Assembly (NCBI GenBank): GCA_943328795.2
Contig: CALQBK020000029.1
Coordinates: 1-32,221 of the forward strand
Origin: Bifidobacterium breve
GTDB taxonomy: Bacteria > Myxococcota_A > UBA796 > SXON01
Length of the DNA stretch: 32,221 nt
Reading direction: 5' to 3'
Each line of letters starts with the position of its first letter. The first letter of the stretch is position 1. This document shows positions 24,691-30,970 of this stretch, one piece after another. A model generated the notes under the pieces. That model ran no database searches. It was not told the DNA's origin and saw only the letters and a program-made list of their open reading frames with translations. The translations under genes were made by a program, and so were the position numbers.

Positions 24691-24702
24691 TACACTGCGC
24701 GC
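24691..24702 (+). promoter_or_regulatory. TACACT -10-like hexamer 6 nt before the ATG (candidate leaderless start)
   Basis: TACACT at 24691-24696 fits TAnnnT and is followed by exactly 6 nt before ATG 24703; no Shine-Dalgarno sequence is seen. The inverted repeat at 24665-24679 would overlap the upstream promoter region. Confidence 0.4.
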
Positions 24703-26187
24703 ATGTTGCTCCGCGCGCCGCTCCTGGTCCTGCTCTTGCCCGCGTGCCACCCCGGTGAACGCGTGGTGCGCGTTGAGACCCACTTCGACCCGATCTCCGG
24801 CACGACGCTCACCGACGACGACGACGCGGTGACCGTCACGGGCCTCGATGACGTCGATGTCTGCTACTCCGTCGACGGGGGCGACCCCGGCTACGGGGAC
24901 GACTGCGCGGCGCTCCTGGGCGACGACCGGCGCGTCGCGCTCGAGTGCGGCTTCCACGTGGTGACGATCCGCTGGGGCGACGGCGAGGCGGACACCGAGG
25001 AGGCGTCCTACCTGGTCGACGCGGCGTCTTGCGAGGACGTCGAGGGCCCGGTCTCGCTGTGGCAGAACGACGAGCTGGTGCGCTCTTTCGTGCAGATCAA
25101 GGACGACCTGCAGTGCCAGATGAACGACTGCGAGAATCCCGGCGGCATCGGGAACTGGAACACGACGTGCGGCGAGGGCACCGTGAACTGGGACGTGAGC
25201 CTGAACGGCACGCGCGCGATCAGCGTGTTCACCTACGACGCCTGCCGGCTCTCCACCACCATCGACGTGCACGACCCCGCCGATCCCTACTGGCTCGACG
25301 AGACGGCCGTGCTGCAGCTCGACGTCGAGCTGGTGCTGAACGGCCAGCTCTCCCAGGACACGGACTTCGGCGGCAACGGCGACGAAGGCGGCAGCGTCGA
25401 CATCGGCGGGGACTTCGACGGCGCGATCGAGTCCTACATCACCATCACGGACGCTACCCGGGCGGGCGGGTACTTCTTGGCGGGCTGCTTGACGGGCCCC
25501 GTCGAAGGCGAGATCTGCGCGCCCGGCGAGGCCATGATCCGCTACGACTACCCGGACTGGAGCTGCCACGGCGACATCTGCCCGGAGCCGGGGGACCCGC
25601 CCCTGGAGGGCCCAGATGCCGACGGGGACGGTGTCGAAGACTCCGTCGACGTCTGCCCCGACGTGTCGGACCCGTACCAGGAGGACGCCGACGGGGACGG
25701 CCAGGGCGACGCCTGTGACGACGTGCCCGGCTTCTACGTCATCCAGTACAAGGTGGATGGCCGGTGCTTGGTCGCTGACAGCTCGGGCTCGGTCACGTCG
25801 ACGACCTCGTGCCTTGGCACCGATCCCAGCCAGCAATGGGAGGTGGTTGACCTGGGCGACCACGCGGGGTTCAAGAACGTCGGGACCGGCGGCTGCCTGT
25901 CGCACGACGACTCGTGGATCGGCCCTTGGACCGTCCTCGTGGCCGCCTGCGACGAAGGCGACACGTTCCAGCAGTGGGACGTCGAGCTCTACGACCAAGG
26001 CGGGGCGGACGCCGAGTGGCCGGACCGCCTGCACGCCGTCTCGGACGACTTCTGCGCCTACACCGACTTCACCGGGGCGGTGTACGGCACGATCGGCAAC
26101 TGCGACCTGGGGGGCACGGAGTCCGGCCGCAAGATGGGCGTCTACGCCTACGGGGACTTCACCACGACCCCGCTCGACACGTTCTGA
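24703..26187 (+). CDS. Lipoprotein with thrombospondin type 3 repeats and C-terminal ricin-type lectin domain
   Basis: The 494-residue product begins with a lipoprotein leader (Cys15 in LLPACHPG); the frame is open for 32 more codons upstream, but ATG 24703 gives the proper leader. Residues about 20-105 form a beta-rich domain (CGFHVVTIRWGDG). About 115-300 contains many Cys and acidic residues. Around 305-345 are calcium-binding thrombospondin type 3 repeats (DADGDGVEDSVDVCPD, then EDADGDGQGDACDD). The last 145 residues read as a ricin-type beta-trefoil with QQW motifs (PSQQWEV, TFQQWDV) and paired Cys, pointing to carbohydrate binding at the cell surface. No enzyme motif is seen. A partial DUF3160 gene follows 5 nt downstream. 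Confidence 0.8.
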   Translation: MLLRAPLLVLLLPACHPGERVVRVETHFDPISGTTLTDDDDAVTVTGLDDVDVCYSVDGGDPGYGDDCAALLGDDRRVALECGFHVVTIRWGDGEADTEEASYLVDAASCEDVEGPVSLWQNDELVRSFVQIKDDLQCQMNDCENPGGIGNWNTTCGEGTVNWDVSLNGTRAISVFTYDACRLSTTIDVHDPADPYWLDETAVLQLDVELVLNGQLSQDTDFGGNGDEGGSVDIGGDFDGAIESYITITDATRAGGYFLAGCLTGPVEGEICAPGEAMIRYDYPDWSCHGDICPEPGDPPLEGPDADGDGVEDSVDVCPDVSDPYQEDADGDGQGDACDDVPGFYVIQYKVDGRCLVADSSGSVTSTTSCLGTDPSQQWEVVDLGDHAGFKNVGTGGCLSHDDSWIGPWTVLVAACDEGDTFQQWDVELYDQGGADAEWPDRLHAVSDDFCAYTDFTGAVYGTIGNCDLGGTESGRKMGVYAYGDFTTTPLDTF

Positions 26188-27100
26188 AGGGCGTGCGCGT
26201 GCTCCCTCTCCTCCTCCTCGCGTGCTCGGCCCCGGCCCCCGCGCCCGCCCAAGCCCCCGAGGTGGCCCCCGCGCCAGCTGAAGAGCCACTGCCGGTCCCC
26301 CCGGCCCCGCCCCCGTTGGCCCCGGCCGCTGCGGCCGACGTGGACGCGTTCCTCGCTCGGCATGCTCCGCCGAGCCCGCCCCCGCTCGGCTTCGACCCGG
26401 CCAGCGCAAAGTACCTGGACACGATCGTCGCGGGGCTCGGCCTGACCCCAGCCGAGCGTGCGCGCATCGCCACGGACGGCATGGTTGTGACCCGCTGTAA
26501 AAACCGCCCAAATCGCCGACCGGAGGTCGCGTCCCCCACGGCCGAGCCGTGCACGCCAGCGTTGGCGTACTCGCCCGTAAATACGCGCGACGGCGTCTCC
26601 TCCAACCCCGTGGGCGTTCCGAAATAGACGGAGGTTTGTCCTGACCAATCTGACGATACGTAGGCGCTGATCGCGACGTCATCAAACCCGTCGCCGTTGA
26701 CATCGCCAAGCGCGGAGACGTCGGATCCGAAGTTGTCCAACTGGGTGACGCCATAAAGGGTTTGGTCGGGCGACTGCGGGAACGCTCCTGCCTGCGCGAG
26801 GAAGACATGGGCGGCGCCGTGCAGGTCGTCGGCTGTCTCCTCGTCCGCCTGCGGGTCTCCGATCACGACGTCCTCCAGCCCGTCCCCGTTGATGTCGCAG
26901 TGCGCCAGGCTCGCTCCAAACGCGGCGTTCAAGCCACCTGGGTCCGTGAGGGGGTTCGTGAAGGTGACCGAGGGGACGGGGTCGAGGACAAGCTCGCCCG
27001 CGTAGGCGGCGTTCGCGTGTGCGAGGAGGATCCCTGCGAGGGTTCGCAGCGGGTAGCGGGTGCGGCGGGAACGGGCGGGGTGACGCGACGAGGTAGACAG
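26159..27100 (-). CDS. Exported FG-GAP repeat protein, cut off at its 3' end
   Basis: The genuine part runs from 27100 to about 26507. CTG 27100 is the best start: GGAGG lies exactly 5 nt upstream and the frame opens into a signal peptide cleaved after ANAAYA; no ATG, GTG or TTG is available there, and the first TTG/ATG lies beyond the leader. Two FG-GAP/integrin-alpha-type repeats with calcium loops follow (FGASLAHCDINGDGLEDVVIGD and FGSDVSALGDVNGDGFDDVAIS), then a third starts at RRFG and stops abruptly. The remaining frame down to 26159 is antisense to the DUF3160 gene and is not FG-GAP sequence. Such proteins are usually several hundred residues longer. The GC3 of this segment is visibly lower than that of its neighbours. 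Confidence 0.6.
   Translation of the reverse strand: MSTSSRHPARSRRTRYPLRTLAGILLAHANAAYAGELVLDPVPSVTFTNPLTDPGGLNAAFGASLAHCDINGDGLEDVVIGDPQADEETADDLHGAAHVFLAQAGAFPQSPDQTLYGVTQLDNFGSDVSALGDVNGDGFDDVAISAYVSSDWSGQTSVYFGTPTGLEETPSRVFTGEYANAGVHGSAVGDATSGRRFGRFLQRVTTMPSVAMRARSAGVRPSPATIVSRYFALAGSKPSGGGLGGACRARNASTSAAAAGANGGGAGGTGSGSSAGAGATSGAWAGAGAGAEHARRRRGSTRTPFRTCRAGSW
26193..26627 (+). CDS. DUF3160-type lipoprotein, truncated to its N-terminal part
   Basis: The GTG at 26193, preceded by GAAGG, starts a short lipoprotein leader (MRVLPLLLLAC, Cys11), a Pro/Ala linker and the conserved beginning of DUF3160 proteins: LGFDPASAKYLDTIVAGLGL followed by ERARIATDGMVVT. DUF3160 members are normally around 700-800 residues, but here the family sequence ends near codon 101 (about 26492). 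The last 43 residues come from the antisense strand of the FG-GAP gene. The gene is therefore broken, by rearrangement or by misassembly. The role of DUF3160 proteins is not established. It starts 5 nt after the lectin lipoprotein gene and may have been in its transcript. Confidence 0.65.
   Translation: MRVLPLLLLACSAPAPAPAQAPEVAPAPAEEPLPVPPAPPPLAPAAAADVDAFLARHAPPSPPPLGFDPASAKYLDTIVAGLGLTPAERARIATDGMVVTRCKNRPNRRPEVASPTAEPCTPALAYSPVNTRDGVSSNPVGVPK
26490..26512. other. Inverted junction joining the 3'-truncated DUF3160 and FG-GAP genes
   Basis: Family-like DUF3160 sequence on plus stops near 26492 and FG-GAP sequence on minus stops near 26507. The bases between them are A-rich on plus (GTAAAAAC). 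No insertion-sequence end, target duplication or long inverted repeat is visible. A genomic inversion or deletion, or a chimeric assembly, could produce this. Confidence 0.6.
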
Positions 27101-27154
27101 GCAGGCCTCCGGTTGGCTCCGTAGTGTAGCCGGGTTCGGGGTGCCCGAGGCAGC

Positions 27155-27892
27155 CTACCCCCCCTCCAACCCCAAGTCCGCGACCGCCGCCCGCACCTTC
27201 CCCATGAACGCTGCGCCGGGGTCCGGCTTCGCGTTGCGGTAGGTTGGGTCCTTCTCCTCGAACACCGGGCTCGCCTCGATCGCGGCCGACTCCGAGTGCC
27301 CGTACAGCCAACGGATCGGCCGGCGCGACGCGATGTCGCGGACTAGCGCGGCGTCAGCGTCCACCTGCGCCTGGGTCAATGGCCACGTTGGGTCCCCGCC
27401 GACGTTCTCGATACCAATCGCCACGTGGTTCAGCCCAATGCAGTGGCGCACGACGCGGTCCTCGGGCGCGATGCGCTCGATGCGGCCGTCACGGTCGACG
27501 ATGTAGTGCGCGCCGACGTTGAGCGCGCCGCCCTTGGTGAGCTCCGCGCGGCCTGAGAGGGTCGCCGGGGCGAACGTGTTCCACGCGCTGGACGCAGTGG
27601 CGCCGCCGGTCCAGTGCAGCACGATCGCTCGCGGGGCCATGTGCGTGTCGATGGCCGGGTCCCCCGACAGCGCCGTGGTACGGTGCGCCGCGAGGTAGGC
27701 CTCCGTGAGCATGTCGCGTTCGGGCGTCCAAGGGAGCAAGTGCTCCGTGATCGCCAGCGCCGCCGGCGCCGGGGCTGCGGGAGCGGTGACCGCAGCCGGA
27801 GCGGCGACCGCCAACGGGGCGAGGGGAGCGGGCTCCGGGGCGCCCTGGACCGGGCTGCAGGCCGTCGCCACGGCCATCGCGATCGCGATCAC
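27155..27892 (-). CDS. N-acetylmuramoyl-L-alanine amidase lipoprotein (Amidase_2 family)
   Basis: From GTG 27892 the product has 245 residues: a short leader with Cys12 (VATAC), a Pro/Ala linker of about 35 residues, then an Amidase_2/PGRP-type zinc domain. Likely zinc ligands are His93 (VLHWTGG), His199 (YGHSE) and Asp224 (KPDPG), with Glu162 in AIGIENVG as the catalytic candidate. The arrangement matches AmiD-like amidases that cleave the lactyl-Ala bond in peptidoglycan fragments. The lipoprotein leader suggests periplasmic anchoring in a membrane. ATG 27877 is a less likely start because it shortens the leader to six residues before Cys. No ribosome binding site precedes either start. The leader region overlaps the leader of the divergent CapA-like gene. 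Confidence 0.85.
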   Translation of the reverse strand: MIAIAMAVATACSPVQGAPEPAPLAPLAVAAPAAVTAPAAPAPAALAITEHLLPWTPERDMLTEAYLAAHRTTALSGDPAIDTHMAPRAIVLHWTGGATASSAWNTFAPATLSGRAELTKGGALNVGAHYIVDRDGRIERIAPEDRVVRHCIGLNHVAIGIENVGGDPTWPLTQAQVDADAALVRDIASRRPIRWLYGHSESAAIEASPVFEEKDPTYRNAKPDPGAAFMGKVRAAVADLGLEGG

Positions 27893-28772
27893 GGGCTGCC
27901 AGCGGGGCGAGGGCCCGCCGCCGCCCCACCCGCCCGGCCCGACGCCCGCCCTGTGGTTTGGCGGCGACGTGCACCTCGGCGTAGCGCCGCGGGGAGGGCT
28001 TTCGGGCATGGAGGGGCTCCTGGACGGGGCGGAAGGGGTCGTGAACCTGGAGGGTCCGGTGGGGGCGGGGCCGGGGTTCGCGGAGGTCACGCCCGCCGGC
28101 GTGCGGCTGGCAAACCCAGCGGGCTCGGGGGCGTTCTTGCGGGCGAACGGCGTCAGGCTCGTGTCGTTGGCGAACAACCACGCGGGCGACGACGCGGCGG
28201 GGGTCGACGGCTCCGCGGCGACCGTGGCTGCGCTGGAGGGGGACGTGGTGCCGTTCGGGGGCGCGGCGGGGAGGGGAGCGCTCACCGTCGGGGGCGTCGA
28301 CGTGGTGCTGTTCGCGCACGACCTGGGGGAGCCGGACGTGCCCGGCGCGGTCGGGCGGGAGCTCGCGGCGGAGCGAGGGCTCACGGTGGAGAGCTTCCAC
28401 GTGACGGGGCCGCCGTCGTACTTGCCGCGCGCGGAGCTGGACGCCGCGGTGGAAGCCGCGGTGCTCGGCGGGGCCGACATCGTGGTGGCGCACGGGACGC
28501 ACGTCGTCGGGCCGGTCGAGCGTCGGGGAGGTGCTGTGATCGCCTGGGGGCTCGGGAACCTGCTGTTCGACTGTACGTGCACCGAGGCGGACGAGGCCAT
28601 CGTGCTGCGCGTCGAGCTCGGCGAGGGCCTGCGCGCCGAGGTGATCCCGGTGCGCGCGGGCCTGCACGGCGCCGCCGCCGGGCTGTCGCCGGACCCCACG
28701 GGCGTGCTCGACCTGGTCGCGGCGCTCGGGGGTTCGCCGTTCGAGCGGACCGGAGGGGTGGGGAGGTTTTGA
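27855..28772 (+). CDS. CapA-family (poly-gamma-glutamate capsule-type) metallophosphatase-like lipoprotein
   Basis: The mature part reads as a PGA_cap/CapA domain: WFGGDVHLGV at the start, VVNLEGPV, SLANNHAGDD, VVAHGTHVVGPVERRGGAVIAWGLGNLLFDC. These residues form the calcineurin-like metal site of the family; members act in poly-gamma-glutamate or capsule synthesis or as peptidoglycan/phosphoester hydrolases. A lipobox ITGC places an acylated Cys before a Pro-rich linker. The start is uncertain: CTG 27855 gives a 14-residue leader, while GTG 27705 or ATG 27711 would add a 48-50 residue Ala/Gly-rich extension that is antisense to the amidase linker. The gene is divergent from and overlaps the amidase gene, and converges on the YARHG gene. 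Confidence 0.8.
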   Translation: MQAVATAIAIAITGCQRGEGPPPPHPPGPTPALWFGGDVHLGVAPRGGLSGMEGLLDGAEGVVNLEGPVGAGPGFAEVTPAGVRLANPAGSGAFLRANGVRLVSLANNHAGDDAAGVDGSAATVAALEGDVVPFGGAAGRGALTVGGVDVVLFAHDLGEPDVPGAVGRELAAERGLTVESFHVTGPPSYLPRAELDAAVEAAVLGGADIVVAHGTHVVGPVERRGGAVIAWGLGNLLFDCTCTEADEAIVLRVELGEGLRAEVIPVRAGLHGAAAGLSPDPTGVLDLVAALGGSPFERTGGVGRF

Positions 28773-28806
28773 GAGGGGAGCGCCCCGCCGGGGCGCAGCG
28801 CTCTCA
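28770..28806. terminator. Strong two-part hairpin between convergent genes
   Basis: Outer stem TGAGAG/CTCTCA (28770-28775 with 28801-28806) and inner stem GCGCCCC/GGGGCGC (28780-28786 with 28790-28796) with a 3-nt loop fill the whole gap between the two genes. The capA-like stop codon forms part of the outer stem. There is no T-tract on either side; it probably ends or protects both transcripts. Confidence 0.6.
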
Positions 28807-29655
28807 TCAGGCACCGGCGAACCAGCCCTCCTCGCGCTCGTGGTCCCACTCGGTGAGCGGGCCGCCGAGCCGGTCCTCGATGCTCTGGACCATCGCGATG
28901 TTGCGCTTGTCGATGTCGTTGAGCGCAGCGTCGCTGTAGTCCGCGCGCTCGGCGTACCAGGCCTTGTCGGCGAAGTACAACTGCAGCACGGCGGACTTGA
29001 ACGGCCGCCCGTGCCGCGCGTAGATCGTGTTGCGCAGGAGCCGCAGGTCGCGCCGGGACATCTCGTCCAGCTGGGCCAGCACGAGCTGCTGGTCGAGCAC
29101 CGAGGGGTCCTCGAGCGGGTTGCGGTCGGCCATCGGTACGCTCGCGGCGCCCACCCACTCGCCCAGGGCCTCGCTCAACAACGAGAGCTCCACGGTGTCG
29201 CCGCTCGCGGCGGCCGTGTCCCGCATCGCGAGCAAGTGGTCGCGACTCAAGCCGTTCTCGCGGTCCGAGATCAGCGTGACGTTCTGGCGGTCCGCTGCGG
29301 TGAGCTTGGACGTGTCGATCTTCGCCGCGGGCACGTACCAGGGCTGGGCCCGGAAGTACTGGTCGAGCCAGGGCTTCACGAACGGGTTGCCGGCCCGGGC
29401 GAAGATGGTGTTCCGCATCAGCGAGAGCTCGCGGAGCGTGCGCCCGTCGAGGTCCGCGGGGGTGAGCACGGTCTCGTAGTACAGCGGGCGGGCGCTCGCC
29501 GTGCCTTGCGCGGGTGCAGGGGTGGCGGGGGCGGCCACGGGCGCGGCAGGGGTAGGCGGCGCGGGGGAGGGCGCGGTGGCCGGGGTGGTCGCGCCGCCGC
29601 AGCCGAGGAGGATCGCGACGAGGATGCCGGTGGGGAGCAGGCGGGAGACGGGCAT
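28807..29655 (-). CDS. Lipoprotein with two YARHG domains
   Basis: The 282-residue product starts at ATG 29655, with GAGG about 6 nt upstream, and has a lipoprotein leader with Cys19 (ILLGC). A Pro/Ala/Thr linker (about 20-55) leads to two YARHG-type domains: residues about 72-135 (RELSLMRNTIFARAG, then PWYVPAAKID) and about 200-262 (RDLRLLRNTIYARHG, then KAWYAERADY and NIAMVQSIED). The second has the name-giving motif intact; in the first it reads FARAG. YARHG domains are extracellular modules of unknown function, thought to act near the cell wall. A longer upstream frame exists but is not coding-like. Confidence 0.88.
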   Translation of the reverse strand: MPVSRLLPTGILVAILLGCGGATTPATAPSPAPPTPAAPVAAPATPAPAQGTASARPLYYETVLTPADLDGRTLRELSLMRNTIFARAGNPFVKPWLDQYFRAQPWYVPAAKIDTSKLTAADRQNVTLISDRENGLSRDHLLAMRDTAAASGDTVELSLLSEALGEWVGAASVPMADRNPLEDPSVLDQQLVLAQLDEMSRRDLRLLRNTIYARHGRPFKSAVLQLYFADKAWYAERADYSDAALNDIDKRNIAMVQSIEDRLGGPLTEWDHEREEGWFAGA

Positions 29656-29796
29656 GGTGAGCCTCTGGAGCCGGTCCGGTAACCCGCCGGAGCCAGCCGA
29701 TCTCAGGTCGTCGAATTGGCCGGATCTGGGTTGACCCTGGCCCGAGCGCGGCACGGCAGGCCGGTGCCCGTAGGGCCCGGCGCTGCCGCCAAGCGG

Positions 29797-29942
29797 GCTC
29801 CGGAGCGCAGCGGAGGAACCGCGGAGCGCGCTCGCGGGGGCAGCAGCCGGCCCCAGCCGGCTGCGGTGGGGTCGGGCGTCTTCGCCCGACGCGCAGTCAG
29901 CGACGGCGCCGCTGGCGCCGGGCCGGCCGACGACGCCGGCCC
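29797..29942. repeat. Cluster of hairpins in a 331-bp gene-free gap
   Basis: In the gap 29656-29986 between divergent genes lie consecutive perfect inverted repeats: GCTCCGGAGC (29797-29806), GCAGCCGGC/GCCGGCTGC with a 4-nt loop (29843-29864), GTCGGGCG/CGCCCGAC with a TCTT loop (29871-29890), GGCGCC/GGCGCC (29905-29919) and GGGCCGGC/GCCGGCCC with a 7-nt loop (29920-29942). No gene or clear promoter is visible in the gap. The cluster resembles an intergenic palindromic repeat element or a structured RNA leader of the downstream mdh gene. GC richness makes chance stems more likely, but four long perfect stems in 100 bp are notable. Confidence 0.55.
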
Positions 29943-29986
29943 CCCACACATGATAGCAGTGCGCCCCCTTTCCTCGGAGTCCTCCC

Positions 29987-30967
29987 ATGACCGCACCTAT
30001 CCGCGTCTCAGTCACCGGCGCCGCCGGCAACATCGGCTACGCCTTGCTCTTCCGCCTCGCCGCGGGCGATTGCTACGGCAAGGACCAGCCCATCATCCTG
30101 CAGCTCCTCGAGATCACGCCGGGCATGAAGGCGCTCGAGGGCGTCGTCATGGAGCTCCTGGACTCCGCGTTCCCGCTGCTGCACGGCGTCGAGATCTCGG
30201 ACGACCCGAACAAGGCGTTCAACGGCATCAACCAGGGCTTCCTCGTCGGCTCCCGCCCCCGCACGAAGGACATGAACCGCGCCGACCTCATCTCCGCGAA
30301 CGGCCCGATCTTCACCGGCCAAGGCCGCGCGTTGAACGACAACGCGGCGGACGACGTACGCGTGATCGTCGTCGGCAACCCGTGCAACACCAACGCCCTG
30401 ATCGCCGCGCACTCGGCGCCTGGCATCCCGAAGGACCGCTTCCACGCGATGACCCGCCTCGACGAGAACCGCGCGAAGGCGCAGCTCGCGACGAAGCTCA
30501 ACGCGCTCCCCGGCGAGGTCACGAACCTCGGCATCTGGGGCAACCACTCGGACACGATGTACCCCGACTTCGCGAACGCGAAGGTCCGCGGCCAGGCGGT
30601 CACCGCCCAGGTCGGCCAGGACTGGCTCCAGGGCGACTTTCTGAAGACGGTCGCGACGCGCGGCAAGGCGATCATCGAGGCGCGTGGCGCGAGCTCCGCG
30701 GCGTCCGCGGCGTCCGCGGCGATCGACCACATGTCGACGCTGTGGCACGGCAACGCGGCCGGCGACTTCACGTCGATGGGCGTGTGGTCGGACGGCCAGT
30801 ACGGCGTGCCCAAGGGCCTGATCTTCAGCTTCCCGGTCACGTCGAAGGGCGGCAACTGGAGCATCGTCGAGGGCCTCGAGCACGACGAGTTCGCGAAGGC
30901 GAAGATCGCCGCGACGACCACCGAGCTCCTCAACGAGCGCGAGACCGTCAAGGACCTGCTGAAGTAG
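29987..30967 (+). CDS. mdh: Malate dehydrogenase, NAD-dependent, type 2
   Basis: The 326-residue protein shows the NAD-binding glycine motif GAAGNIG at 11-17, the substrate loop [11 protein letters not shown] with Arg90, Arg92 and Arg98, the strand [11 protein letters not shown], the RLDENR motif (Asp159, Arg162) and catalytic His187 in [11 protein letters not shown]. It interconverts malate and oxaloacetate in the TCA cycle and belongs to the cytosolic/MDH type 2 group rather than the lactate-dehydrogenase-like group. NPCNTN has Cys where Ala is usual, which is a mild change. The ATG at 29987 has GGAG about 7 nt upstream. The next gene begins 3 nt after the stop. Confidence 0.95.
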   Translation: MTAPIRVSVTGAAGNIGYALLFRLAAGDCYGKDQPIILQLLEITPGMKALEGVVMELLDSAFPLLHGVEISDDPNKAFNGINQGFLVGSRPRTKDMNRADLISANGPIFTGQGRALNDNAADDVRVIVVGNPCNTNALIAAHSAPGIPKDRFHAMTRLDENRAKAQLATKLNALPGEVTNLGIWGNHSDTMYPDFANAKVRGQAVTAQVGQDWLQGDFLKTVATRGKAIIEARGASSAASAASAAIDHMSTLWHGNAAGDFTSMGVWSDGQYGVPKGLIFSFPVTSKGGNWSIVEGLEHDEFAKAKIAATTTELLNERETVKDLLK

Positions 30968-30970
30968 CCG

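Noticed and set aside
30694-30722. 9-bp tandem repeat GCGTCCGCG in mdh as a mobile or slippage element
   Set aside because: It encodes the [11 protein letters not shown] segment normally found in type 2 malate dehydrogenases.
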